Origin: Bacteroidales bacterium H5
Lineage (GTDB): Bacteria; Bacteroidota; Bacteroidia; Bacteroidales; Muribaculaceae
Assembly: GCA_001701225.1 (NCBI GenBank)
Contig: DAAQ01000033.1
Coordinates: 8,495 to 72,494, forward strand
Direction: 5' to 3'
DNA: 64,000 bases
The translations under genes were made by a program, and so were the position numbers. Below, in pieces: positions 51,705 through 60,725 of this stretch (the first letter of the stretch is position 1; each line of letters opens with the position of its first letter). The notes below the pieces were generated by a model, which was given only the letters and a program-made list of their open reading frames with translations, was not told the DNA's origin and did no database searches.

Positions 51705-52910
51705 TCATGCTTTGAGATGCAGGGTCTCGAGGAAGCGTTGCACAGTAGCGGGGTCACCTGTGTATTTGCCATGATCCTCGCTCAGCTTGCATGTCTGCGA
51801 GTAGAACGGCCATGACTCGGTTATCTTTACGTCGGTGAGCTTTATCACTATGTTTCGCGGCCTGATTCCGGGAAAGTCATTGGTAAAATGCGTGCCGATG
51901 CCAAACGAAGGCTCGCACTTGCCCTCGGCATAGCGTTGCAGGCTGATTGCACTGTCGACGTTCAGGGCGTTGCTGAAAACAATCTGTTTCTGCCGCGGGT
52001 CGATGCCGAGCGAACGGTATTTTGCCACTATCCTGTCAAGCTGCTCACGGTTGTCGCCACTGTCTACGCGCAGTCCCTTGAACATGTTGGCGTAGTCTTC
52101 CGAGAAATTGAGGCTGAATATCCTCCATCCGTAAGTGTCGTACAGAAAAGTACCGAGCGCCCCGCGATATGTCATAGACCATGTCTTCATGGCTATGTAG
52201 TTGGCCATCAGAGGGCCATACATTCCGGCTATGGCACATATAAGCTCGTGGGCCATCGTACCGACAGGAATGAGGTCATATTTCATGGCCATATACACGT
52301 TACTTGTCCCGACAAAGCGGCCGGGGCCATCCATCTTCTTCTGACATGCGGACATCGACCCTACGGCTATGTCCTGCGCCTTGAATGACGCACGCCGACG
52401 TGTGCCGAAATCGCTGAAATAACATCCGGCATCAATCAGGCGTTCAGCCTTCCGGGCCGAGCGGAGCGCGAAACCGTCATAATCAAGCGACGCGTCTTCT
52501 CCAGTCATCATATAATAAAGCTCCGAGATTATGGCGAGCACCTTGACCTCAAGCAATATTGTCTCGCTCCAGCTCCCCTCAAACTCTATGTCAAGGTGTC
52601 CGTCGGCATCCTGTCCTATCTTGACCAGACGGCTGCCATATCTGAATCCGCGGAGATAGCTGTAAAACCACGTGGGGATATATCCGCAACGCCTACGCAT
52701 GAAATCGACCTCATCGCCGGTGATGCGCAGACTCTCGAGAGCGACAATCTGACGCCTGAGCTCGTCGGCGAATCCGGGTGGATAGGGAGTGCCGTCACGG
52801 TCGGTAAACCTATATCTGACCTGCGTGCGCGGATAGTTCTCAATCACCGCACAGCACATAGTGAACTTGTAGAGGTCGTCGTCTGTAAAATGTGTTATTA
52901 TCTGTCTCAT
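51705..52910 (-). CDS. pncB: Nicotinate phosphoribosyltransferase
   Basis: Makes nicotinate mononucleotide from nicotinate and PRPP in NAD salvage. The 401 residues contain YKFTMCCAV at the N-terminus, SDFGTRRRASF, the phosphorylated-His region VGTMAHELI near residue 220 and GLRVDSGDNREQL. The length is typical of the E. coli type. It follows the HD-protein gene by 28 nt on the same strand, so both are probably in one transcript. Confidence 0.95.
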   Translation of the reverse strand: MRQIITHFTDDDLYKFTMCCAVIENYPRTQVRYRFTDRDGTPYPPGFADELRRQIVALESLRITGDEVDFMRRRCGYIPTWFYSYLRGFRYGSRLVKIGQDADGHLDIEFEGSWSETILLEVKVLAIISELYYMMTGEDASLDYDGFALRSARKAERLIDAGCYFSDFGTRRRASFKAQDIAVGSMSACQKKMDGPGRFVGTSNVYMAMKYDLIPVGTMAHELICAIAGMYGPLMANYIAMKTWSMTYRGALGTFLYDTYGWRIFSLNFSEDYANMFKGLRVDSGDNREQLDRIVAKYRSLGIDPRQKQIVFSNALNVDSAISLQRYAEGKCEPSFGIGTHFTNDFPGIRPRNIVIKLTDVKITESWPFYSQTCKLSEDHGKYTGDPATVQRFLETLHLKA

Positions 52911-52938
52911 GTCAGGTGTGTCTATCTTTATGTCACGG

Positions 52939-53586
52939 TCATTCTCTGCTTTTTCTCTGTCTTTCTATAGCCTCATCGACCTCCCGCTCGATACTTGCGA
53001 GCAGATGCGGATCGACAGTCTCGCCCACCAGCCTCCGGGCATACTCCACCAGCCTCCTCGATTCAGGCGTACGCAAGAACCGAGGGTCAAGCCCACGATG
53101 CCCCAGCCTCCAACGGTCGAGAGCATCAGCGTCCTTGAAGATGTCATAGAGCTTCCCTACCCTGCGGACATCAGCCGGGAAGTCCTTCTCAACAGCCTCG
53201 CGTCCGAGCGTGTCGTCAAGGTCATGATAGCGCATCAGCAGCACAGACTCTGGGTGGAAGGTAATGTCGGGATTATCCTCGCAGAACTGCCTGTAATACA
53301 CCGCCGCCCTTGCACCATGTCCCGTGTCGAGATAGTCGTCCTGACGGCGCGTGTCGTGAAACGCCGAAGCATGGGCCAGTATCTCGAGGGCTTCCCGGTC
53401 ATCACCGAAAATCTCCACACCCAATATCAGGGCGTACAGCAACACACGCTCGCAATGCCCGAGGGCGTGTATGGGACTGTCAGGCATATTGAACCTCACA
53501 CGTCCATACATAAATCCGGCCCACTGCCTGAACATATCCCTGACAATGGGCTGGAGATTATCTATTTCGGTTTCGGGAATTATCAT
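52939..53586 (-). CDS. HD-domain phosphohydrolase-like protein
   Basis: A 215-residue cytoplasmic protein with the metal-binding order of HD hydrolases: His in ALGHCERV, the HD pair in ASAFHDTRR, and later His and Asp in RYHDLDD and KDADALDRWR. Such enzymes hydrolyse phosphate esters of nucleotides; the substrate is not evident. The ATG at 53586 was chosen; a longer in-frame version overlaps prfC antisense-free coding and has a composition unlike a protein. It lies 70 nt after prfC and 28 nt before pncB. Confidence 0.82.
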   Translation of the reverse strand: MIIPETEIDNLQPIVRDMFRQWAGFMYGRVRFNMPDSPIHALGHCERVLLYALILGVEIFGDDREALEILAHASAFHDTRRQDDYLDTGHGARAAVYYRQFCEDNPDITFHPESVLLMRYHDLDDTLGREAVEKDFPADVRRVGKLYDIFKDADALDRWRLGHRGLDPRFLRTPESRRLVEYARRLVGETVDPHLLASIEREVDEAIERQRKSRE

Positions 53587-53656
53587 ATCCTGCAACTTGT
53601 GGTCTGTATGACTTACACTTAGATAACGCCCGGCATATATGTTTGGTTTCCCGGTC

Positions 53657-55234
53657 TCAGAACTCCGACGAGAAATGGAAGCGTAGCTTCGGGAAATCAT
53701 TCTGGGCCATCTGGAGGACGTAGGGGGAGTCGGCAAGGAAGACATCGCGCCCCTCGCGGTCGAGAGCCATGAACTGATGCTTGCGTTTCTTGAAGGCATC
53801 AAGAGCCTCGGCGTCATCACTCTCGATCCAGCATGCCTTGTAGAGCGAGATGGGCTCCCAGCGGCACTGCGCGCCATATTCATGCTCAAGGCGGTATTGT
53901 ATCACCTCAAACTGGAGTTGCCCCACTGTGCCGATAATCTTGCGTCCGTTGAACTGGTTGACGAAAAGCTGTGCCACACCCTCGTCCATGAGCTGCTGCA
54001 CACCTTTGTCGAGCTGCTTGGCCTTCATCGGGTCGGCATTCTCGATATATTTGAACATCTCGGGCGAGAAACTTGGCAGTCCCTTGAAATGTAGCAGTTC
54101 GCCCGATGTGAGCGTGTCGCCGATCTTGAAATTGCCCGTATCGGGGATACCGACAATATCGCCGGGATATGCCTCGTCGACAATGCTCTTCTTCTGGGCC
54201 ATGAACGCCGTCGGGGCAGCAAACTTGAGGGTCTTGTTCGAGCGGACATGGCGGTATGGAGCGTTGCGCTCGAATTTGCCCGAGCATATCTTGACAAAGG
54301 CGATGCACGAGCGGTGATTGGGATCCATGTTGGCATGAATCTTGAACACGAATCCCGAGAAGCCCTCGTCGTCGGGATTCACCACTCGCTCCTCAGCCGT
54401 GACAGGACGGGGCGAGGGGGCAATCTGCACGAAGCAGTCGAGCAGTTCCTTGACACCGAAAGTATTCAGTGCCGACCCGAAGAATACGGGCGCTACCTGA
54501 CCCGACAGATAGTCGGCCTTGTCGAACTCGGGATATACTCCTTCTATCAGTTCTATGTCGTCACGCAGTTTGGCGGCATCGGCCTCACCTACCGCCTCGT
54601 CAATACGCGGATCCTGCAGCGAGTCTATCTCGACGCGCTCGCTCACGCGCTGCTTGTCTGGGGTGAAGAGGTCGAGCGATGACTCATATATATTATACAC
54701 GCCCTTGAATCTCTCGCCTATGTTGATGGGCCACGAGAGAGGACGCACCTTGATGTGGAGCTCGCTCTCCAGCTCGTCGAGAATGTCAAACGGGTCACGT
54801 CCCTCACGGTCGAGCTTGTTGACAAAGATAATCACCGGCGTGTTGCGCATGCGGCAAACCTCCATCAACTTGCGGGTCTGCCGCTCGACACCCTTGGCCA
54901 CATCGACCACGATGATGACAGAGTCGACCGCCGTGAGCGTACGGTATGTATCCTCGGCAAAATCCTGGTGACCCGGGGTATCGAGGATGTTGATCTTATA
55001 GTCGCCGTAGTTGAAACCCATCACCGACGTGGCCACAGAGATGCCTCTCTGCTTCTCAATCTCCATCCAGTCTGACGTGGCCGTCTTCTTGATCTTGTTA
55101 GACTTCACGGCACCGGCTATATGTATGGCACCGCCGAAAAGCAGCAGCTTCTCGGTCAGGGTCGTCTTTCCGGCGTCGGGGTGAGAGATGATGGCGAACG
55201 TGCGCCTGCGTGAGATTTCTTCTTGAAGGGACAT
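53657..55234 (-). CDS. prfC: Peptide chain release factor 3
   Basis: Translational GTPase that recycles RF1 and RF2 after termination. The 525 residues include the G1 loop SHPDAGKTTLTEKLL near residue 19, the switch region RGISVATSVMGF, G3 DTPGHQDF and G4 NKLDREGRD, followed by the RF3-specific C-terminal domain (TVGQLQFEVIQYRLEHEYGA). The ATG at 55234 is preceded by a TAATTTTG box. Full length, no defects. Confidence 0.96.
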   Translation of the reverse strand: MSLQEEISRRRTFAIISHPDAGKTTLTEKLLLFGGAIHIAGAVKSNKIKKTATSDWMEIEKQRGISVATSVMGFNYGDYKINILDTPGHQDFAEDTYRTLTAVDSVIIVVDVAKGVERQTRKLMEVCRMRNTPVIIFVNKLDREGRDPFDILDELESELHIKVRPLSWPINIGERFKGVYNIYESSLDLFTPDKQRVSERVEIDSLQDPRIDEAVGEADAAKLRDDIELIEGVYPEFDKADYLSGQVAPVFFGSALNTFGVKELLDCFVQIAPSPRPVTAEERVVNPDDEGFSGFVFKIHANMDPNHRSCIAFVKICSGKFERNAPYRHVRSNKTLKFAAPTAFMAQKKSIVDEAYPGDIVGIPDTGNFKIGDTLTSGELLHFKGLPSFSPEMFKYIENADPMKAKQLDKGVQQLMDEGVAQLFVNQFNGRKIIGTVGQLQFEVIQYRLEHEYGAQCRWEPISLYKACWIESDDAEALDAFKKRKHQFMALDREGRDVFLADSPYVLQMAQNDFPKLRFHFSSEF

Positions 55235-55257
55235 GGCGTATGATTGTTTTGCGGGTG

Positions 55258-55265
55258 CAAAATTA
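55258..55265 (-). promoter_or_regulatory. -7 box (TAATTTTG) for prfC
   Basis: Minus-strand TAATTTTG 23 nt before the prfC ATG, in an A/T-rich spacer after the dipeptidase gene. Confidence 0.6.
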
Positions 55266-55276
55266 CGAATTTTTCT

Positions 55277-55954
55277 TCAAAAATCAATCAGCTTGTATTT
55301 TTGCCTCGCCACAGACAGTGGGCAGAGGTTGAAATGCCACCACTCGGTGCGTATGGTGCGGAATCCGGCCTGGCGCATCACCCTGCGCAGCAGCAGACGG
55401 TTCTGACGTTCGGTCTCCGAGATGACACCTTGCCTGACCAGTTGCTGCTCCATGTCTATGTTGGCCTCGGGGCCCAGATGGTCTACCGGCGTACCCATAG
55501 GGAGCTCGTTGCCTCGGGCATCAGCGAGCGTTATGTCTACCGCCAGTCCGAAATTATGCAGTCCGCCCCCCTTGGCCGGATTCGCCACATAGTTGGCCTT
55601 GGGTGTTCCTTTGACCGAACTGAACATCGAACGCTGCACGCTCATGGGGCGCGCCGCATCCTTGACAAGCAGCCGCGTGCCCGGAGCCTCGCGCGTCAGA
55701 ATCGCCTGGGCGTTGCCCAGGGCTACGGCGGCGTCGGGATGAAGCCACGCTCTCGAAAGCACCTCAGGCTCATAGAGCAGGTGCCCGGTGAAATTGTCAT
55801 CGCGGGCATACATAAGCCGCACCAGGATGTCGGGCGAGATGGCCGAGATATCTACATATCCGCGCGCCGCGAGTATCGAATCGAGCGACTCCGCGCCAAA
55901 TGCTGCAGTCATACTCATAAATATGGAAAAAAGCAATGATAACAATCGAATCAT
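55277..55954 (-). CDS. Exported D-Ala-D-Ala dipeptidase, VanX/DdpX-like (M15D)
   Basis: A 225-residue zinc peptidase with a signal peptide (ending AFGAE), so periplasmic. The active-site motifs of peptidase family M15 are intact: GGLHNFGLAVD (first His and Asp of the zinc site), the Arg in DAARPMS and EWWHF (catalytic Glu and third ligand His). Known members cleave D-alanyl-D-alanine; in Bacteroidetes they are thought to salvage peptidoglycan dipeptides. Vancomycin-resistance partners are absent, so a resistance role is unlikely. Its ATG follows a -7 box by 4 nt. Confidence 0.9.
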   Translation of the reverse strand: MIRLLSLLFSIFMSMTAAFGAESLDSILAARGYVDISAISPDILVRLMYARDDNFTGHLLYEPEVLSRAWLHPDAAVALGNAQAILTREAPGTRLLVKDAARPMSVQRSMFSSVKGTPKANYVANPAKGGGLHNFGLAVDITLADARGNELPMGTPVDHLGPEANIDMEQQLVRQGVISETERQNRLLLRRVMRQAGFRTIRTEWWHFNLCPLSVARQKYKLIDF

Positions 55955-55958
55955 GGCG

Positions 55959-55966
55959 CAAAATTA
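55959..55966 (-). promoter_or_regulatory. -7 box (TAATTTTG) directly before the dipeptidase start codon
   Basis: Minus-strand TAATTTTG, then CGCC, then ATG. Spacing of 4 nt points to a leaderless transcript if used. No -33 TTG is visible. Confidence 0.5.
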
Positions 55967-56008
55967 TGAAAAATACTTAAAATACCGAGCTGTTTCATAT
56001 TTTAATAG

Positions 56009-56016
56009 TACTTTTG
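56009..56016 (+). promoter_or_regulatory. -7 box (TACTTTTG) for the TPR-protein gene
   Basis: TACTTTTG lies about 53 nt before the first possible ATG (56069) in the region divergent to the dipeptidase gene. Confidence 0.6.
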
Positions 56017-56068
56017 CACAACTTATAATCATATTGCCGCCCCCGCAGATGCAGCCGCGGCATACATC

Positions 56069-58147
56069 ATGCCACATTATCGACCCAGACCAATGCGTTC
56101 CTTCATCATACTCCTCATCCTCGCCATCCCCCTCGCCGTCCGGGGCCAGATCAACACCGACCAGGTGATGCGCATCGGGCAGAACAACCTCTATTTCGAG
56201 GACTATGTGCTCTCAATCCAGTATTTCAACCGCGTCATCAATGCCAAGCCCTATCTGGCGAAGCCCTATTTTCTCCGCGCGGTGGCCAAGCTCAATCTCG
56301 ACGACTATATCGGAGCCGAGCAGGACGCATCGAAGGCCCTCGAGCTAAATCCGTTCATAGTCGATGCCTGGGAGGTGCGCGGCGTGGCACGCCAGAACCT
56401 CGGCAAGACACGCGAGGCAATAGAGGACTATGACAAGGCCCTCTCCATGCTCCCGGACTCACGCGGACTGCTCTATAACAAAGCCAATGCCCAGCAGGAT
56501 GTCCGCGACCTCGCGGGAGCCGACTCGACATACACATATCTACTGCGCAGGTTTCCGTCGTTCGACGGAGGTTATCTTGGCCGTGCGCGCCTGCGTCTCG
56601 AGCTCAAGGACACCGTAGGGGCCAAGGAGGACATCGAGAAGGCTCTCGGCATAAACCGCAACGCCGTCAACGGATATGTCATGCGTGCCGACATAGCCAT
56701 CAACTCGCATGGCGACTATGCCGCAGCCCTCGCCGACATGGACCAGGCCATAAAGCTCCAGCCACAGTATGCCGGATTCTTCATCAACCGTGCTTATCTG
56801 CGCTACATGACCGACGACTTTAACGGCGCCTTCGCCGACTACGACTATGCACTGCAGCTCGAGCCCGACAACACCATAGCCATGTTCAACCGCGGCCTGC
56901 TGCGTGCCGAGGTGCACGACAACAACAAGGCCGTGACAGATTTCTCGCGCGTGCTCGCCATAGACCCCGAGGACTACAAGGCACTATACAACCGTGCCAT
57001 CATCCTGTCGGAGACCGGGCAGCTCGACCGCGCCATCGCCGACCTTGACAAGCTGATTGACGTATTCCCCGATTTCGCAGCAGCATATTTCGTGCGCTTT
57101 GACGCAAAGCGTCGCAAGGGTGACATGCGCGGCGCCGAGAAAGACTATAACAAGTCCCTGGATCTCGCCCAGACCAAGGTGCAGCTCGACCCGGCGGGAC
57201 GATTCTCCCGCACAGACGAGACAGCAGCGGCAGACACTACAGGAGTATCCGCAGATATGGCAGATGCGTCCCGCGAGCCCCGCCCCCGCAGGGAGGAGAC
57301 ACAGGAACAGGTCAAGAAGCGGTTCAGCTCGCTCGCCACAATATCGGACAACAGCCGTCCCGAACAGGTATTCAACAGCAAGGAGATACGCGGCAAGGTA
57401 CAGGACCGCAACATCAGCATAGAGCTTGAACCCATATTCGCGGTCACATACTACACATCGCCCACCGAGCTCAAGCTGAGCGGTGACTATCTCAAGGAGG
57501 TCGACGAGATAAATGCGACACGCGCCCTGCGATTCCTGCTCCAGGTCACCAACCACGAGCCCGTATCGACCGACGAGGAGACCGCGCGCCGTCATTTCGA
57601 GTCAGTGAACTATTACAACTCATATATCGCAGGGCATGCTCCGCGCGCCATCGACTATCTCGGACGCGCCATGGATTTCATGACCCTGCGCGACTACGAG
57701 AACGCAATCGCCGACCTCGGCAGGGCCATCGCGCTCACTCCCGATTTCACGCTGGCATATCTCGTCAGGGCCAACGCCGAGTACCTGCTGTCGCGAGCAC
57801 CGCGTCACACCGACGACACCAGCCGGCCATCGCTGGCCGGAAGCACCGGCGGAGCACGCACAGCCCTTGCCGACCTCGACAAGGTGATAGAGCTCTCGCC
57901 GCTCATGCCTATAGCCCACTACAACAAGGGGGTGATACTTGCATCCGAGGGTGACTATACATCCGCGCTGCTTGAGTTTGCCCGTGCCATCGAGCTCAAA
58001 CCCGATTTCGGAGAGGCATACTATAACCGGGGATACGTCTACCTCACCTTAGGCAACAAGGATGCCGCCTTCAGCGACCTGAGCCGCGCCGGAAGCCTGG
58101 GAATCGTTCCCTCATACAATCTGCTCAAACGCATGTCAGCAAAATAG
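56069..58147 (+). CDS. Exported tetratricopeptide-repeat protein
   Basis: A 692-residue protein with a signal peptide (IILLILAIPLAVRG) followed by about nine TPR units (residues about 30-360) with the usual pattern of Trp/Leu, Gly, Tyr, Ala and Pro. A linker rich in Arg, Glu and Ser comes next, then a conserved-looking segment and two or more further TPRs at the C-terminus. TPRs bind partner proteins, so a scaffold in the cell envelope is likely; no enzyme motif is seen. The start may be the ATG at 56069 or the one at 56093, both keeping the signal peptide. Confidence 0.85.
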   Translation: MPHYRPRPMRSFIILLILAIPLAVRGQINTDQVMRIGQNNLYFEDYVLSIQYFNRVINAKPYLAKPYFLRAVAKLNLDDYIGAEQDASKALELNPFIVDAWEVRGVARQNLGKTREAIEDYDKALSMLPDSRGLLYNKANAQQDVRDLAGADSTYTYLLRRFPSFDGGYLGRARLRLELKDTVGAKEDIEKALGINRNAVNGYVMRADIAINSHGDYAAALADMDQAIKLQPQYAGFFINRAYLRYMTDDFNGAFADYDYALQLEPDNTIAMFNRGLLRAEVHDNNKAVTDFSRVLAIDPEDYKALYNRAIILSETGQLDRAIADLDKLIDVFPDFAAAYFVRFDAKRRKGDMRGAEKDYNKSLDLAQTKVQLDPAGRFSRTDETAAADTTGVSADMADASREPRPRREETQEQVKKRFSSLATISDNSRPEQVFNSKEIRGKVQDRNISIELEPIFAVTYYTSPTELKLSGDYLKEVDEINATRALRFLLQVTNHEPVSTDEETARRHFESVNYYNSYIAGHAPRAIDYLGRAMDFMTLRDYENAIADLGRAIALTPDFTLAYLVRANAEYLLSRAPRHTDDTSRPSLAGSTGGARTALADLDKVIELSPLMPIAHYNKGVILASEGDYTSALLEFARAIELKPDFGEAYYNRGYVYLTLGNKDAAFSDLSRAGSLGIVPSYNLLKRMSAK

Positions 58148-58161
58148 GCAGCATAAAATAG

Positions 58162-58191
58162 TTGACATTTCAGCAATTTTTTGTACCTTTG
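58162..58191 (+). promoter_or_regulatory. -33/-7 promoter for lysC-lysA
   Basis: TTG (58162-58164) and TACCTTTG (58184-58191) are 19 nt apart. The lysC ATG follows 24 nt later after AGGAAAAAGG, an unusually good ribosome binding site for this phylum. Confidence 0.85.
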
Positions 58192-58215
58192 AACCCAAAT
58201 TTTTCAGGAAAAAGG

Positions 58216-59544
58216 ATGAAAGTATTAAAGTTTGGAGGAACCTCAGTAGGATCCGCAGAAAGAATCCGCCACGTCGCCTCGCTCGTAGCCGACCGCGGAC
58301 GCAACATCATCGTCCTCTCGGCCATGTCCGGCACCACCAACACACTGGTCGAGATTGCCGAATATCTCTACAAGCGCAACATCAACGGCGCCAAGGAGAC
58401 CATCAACCTTCTCGAATCCAAATATCTCAAGACCATCGCCCAGCTCTATGACAAGCATGAGAGCCGCGAGCGCGCCCTCAAGGAGATCAAGGCTTGCTTC
58501 AACTATATCCGCTCGTTCACCTCGCGCGAGACATTCACCGAGGTCGAGGAGAAGATAATCCTCGCCCAGGGCGAGATAATGAGCGTGGCCATGATGACCA
58601 TACTTCTCAACGAGAGAGGCATATATGCCGAGGCCCTTCCGGCCCTCGATTTCATGAAGACGGGACAGAACAGCGAGCCTGATATGCAGCACATACAGTT
58701 GCATCTGCAGCCGTTGCTCGACAAGTACATGGACGCCGACATCTTCGTGACACAAGGCTTCATCTGCCGCAACTCGACCGGCGAGGTCGACAACCTGCAG
58801 CGCGGCGGCAGCGACTACACGGCATCGCTCATCGGCGCAGCCATCGAGGCCGACGAGATCGAGATATGGACCGACATAGACGGCATGCACAACAATGACC
58901 CCAGGTTTGTCGACGGCACCAAGCCCGTGGGCGAGCTCCACTACGAGGAGGCCGCCGAGCTGGCATATTTCGGAGCCAAGATACTCCATCCGACATGCGT
59001 GCTACCAGCCAAGGTCAACAACATCCCCGTGCGTCTGCTCAACACGATGGAGCCCGAGGCCAAGGGAACACTGATATACAACAATATAGCAGAACCCTCG
59101 ATAAAGGCCGTAGCCGCAAAGGACAACGTGATAGCCATCAAGATAAAGAGCTCGCGCATGCTTCTGGCATACGGCTTCCTGACCCGTGTCTTCGAGACAT
59201 TCGAGAAGTACAAGACACCCATCGACATGATTGCCACCAGCGAGGTCGGCGTGTCGCTCTCAATCGACTCCGACCGCTATCTGCCCGAGATTGTCGACGA
59301 GCTCAAGCAGTTCGGCACCGTCTCCGTAGACAAGAACATGGTCATCATAGCCGTGGTCGGCAACATGGAATGGACCAACACCGGCTATGAGGCCCGCGCA
59401 ATACAGGCGCTTGCCGACATCCCCGTGCGCATGATATCATACGGCGGCTCTAATTTCAACATCTCTTTCCTGATACGTCAGGAGGATAAGGTTAGGGCAC
59501 TCAAGATGCTGAGTCAGAAACTATTCAACGACACCGAGGCATGA
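58216..59544 (+). CDS. lysC: Aspartate kinase
   Basis: Phosphorylates aspartate, the first step towards lysine, threonine and methionine. The 442 residues carry the kinase signature KFGGTSVGS at the N-terminus, the RGGSDYTASLIGAA region near residue 200, the ALFGAKILHP-like AYFGAKILHP, and two C-terminal ACT domains for feedback control by amino acids (from about residue 300). The ATG at 58216 is preferred: the ribosome binding site precedes it, and the longer frame starts inside the promoter. It overlaps lysA by 4 nt. Confidence 0.95.
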   Translation: MKVLKFGGTSVGSAERIRHVASLVADRGRNIIVLSAMSGTTNTLVEIAEYLYKRNINGAKETINLLESKYLKTIAQLYDKHESRERALKEIKACFNYIRSFTSRETFTEVEEKIILAQGEIMSVAMMTILLNERGIYAEALPALDFMKTGQNSEPDMQHIQLHLQPLLDKYMDADIFVTQGFICRNSTGEVDNLQRGGSDYTASLIGAAIEADEIEIWTDIDGMHNNDPRFVDGTKPVGELHYEEAAELAYFGAKILHPTCVLPAKVNNIPVRLLNTMEPEAKGTLIYNNIAEPSIKAVAAKDNVIAIKIKSSRMLLAYGFLTRVFETFEKYKTPIDMIATSEVGVSLSIDSDRYLPEIVDELKQFGTVSVDKNMVIIAVVGNMEWTNTGYEARAIQALADIPVRMISYGGSNFNISFLIRQEDKVRALKMLSQKLFNDTEA

Positions 59545-60692
59545 CAAGATTTCCGCTGCAAGAATTCCGCGATCTCGCCACTCCGTTCTATTTCTATGAC
59601 CTCAACCTGCTCGAACGCACTCTGGCCGAGATAAAGCGCACCGCGCGCGATGACCGCTTCAAGGTACACTATGCCGTCAAGGCCAACGCCAACCCCGGCA
59701 TACTGCGCCGCATCCAGGGCGCCGGCCTCGGCGTGGACGCCGTGAGCGGAGGCGAGATACGCGCGGCACTCGAAGCCGGATTCAAAAGTTCGGACATCGT
59801 GTTTGCCGGAGTCGGCAAGACAGACGCCGAGATAATAATGGCTCTCGAGGAGGGCATCGGATGTTTCAATGTCGAGTCGAGCGCCGAGCTCATGGTAATC
59901 GACGAGATAGCCTCGGGCATGGGCAGGAAAGCCACCGTGGCCCTGCGCGTCAACCCCGACATCGACGCCCATACACACGAATATATCACCACCGGGCTTG
60001 CCGAGAACAAGTTCGGCATAAACATCGACCGCCTCGACTCGGTTATCGAGCTGGCACAGTCACTCCCTTCGGTCGAGCTGACAGGACTGCATTTCCATAT
60101 CGGCTCGCAGATAACCGAATCAGAGCCTTTCGTGATGCTGTGCGAGGTGATAAACCGCCTGCAGGACGAGCTTGAGAAGAAAGGCATCAACCTGACCCTC
60201 ATTAACGTCGGAGGAGGACTCGGCGTAGACTATGCCGACCCCGACCGCCATCCCATCCCGGATTTCGAGAGCTATTTCAAGACCTTCCGCAACCACCTGC
60301 ACCTGCGTCAGGGACAGCAGGTGCATTTCGAGCTCGGACGCTCGGTGGTGGCTCAGTGCGGCTCGCTCATAACCCGTGTGCTCTATGTCAAGGAGGGCTC
60401 GTCCAAACGGTTTGCCATCGTCGATGCCGGGATGACAGACCTTATCCGTCCGGCACTATACAACGCACATCACAAGATAGAGAACCTCTCGTCGCCCGAG
60501 GGTGAGTTGCACCACTATGATGTCGTGGGCCCCATCTGCGAGTCGTCTGATGTCTTCGGCACAGGCGAGATGCTTCCGGCCATACGGCGCGGCGATTTCC
60601 TCGCTCTCCGCTCTGCCGGAGCCTATGGCGAGATTATGGCATCGCAATACAACTGCCGTCCTCTCCCCTCCTCCTACCTCTACGGAAAGTAA
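59541..60692 (+). CDS. lysA: Diaminopimelate decarboxylase
   Basis: PLP enzyme for the last step of lysine synthesis. The 383 residues show the PLP lysine in VHYAVKANANPGIL, the glycine loop NVGGGLGVDY, ELGRSVVAQCG, and the C-terminal GPICESSDVFG with the Cys that completes the partner's active site. It overlaps lysC by 4 nt, so the first and last steps of the pathway are translationally coupled. Confidence 0.94.
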   Translation: MTRFPLQEFRDLATPFYFYDLNLLERTLAEIKRTARDDRFKVHYAVKANANPGILRRIQGAGLGVDAVSGGEIRAALEAGFKSSDIVFAGVGKTDAEIIMALEEGIGCFNVESSAELMVIDEIASGMGRKATVALRVNPDIDAHTHEYITTGLAENKFGINIDRLDSVIELAQSLPSVELTGLHFHIGSQITESEPFVMLCEVINRLQDELEKKGINLTLINVGGGLGVDYADPDRHPIPDFESYFKTFRNHLHLRQGQQVHFELGRSVVAQCGSLITRVLYVKEGSSKRFAIVDAGMTDLIRPALYNAHHKIENLSSPEGELHHYDVVGPICESSDVFGTGEMLPAIRRGDFLALRSAGAYGEIMASQYNCRPLPSSYLYGK

Positions 60693-60725
60693 AAAGAACC
60701 GCAACCAATCATTACCATAAAGAAA

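Noticed and set aside
55277..55954. Vancomycin resistance gene vanX
   Set aside because: No vanH, vanA or regulatory pair is present and the protein is exported; peptidoglycan dipeptide salvage is more likely.
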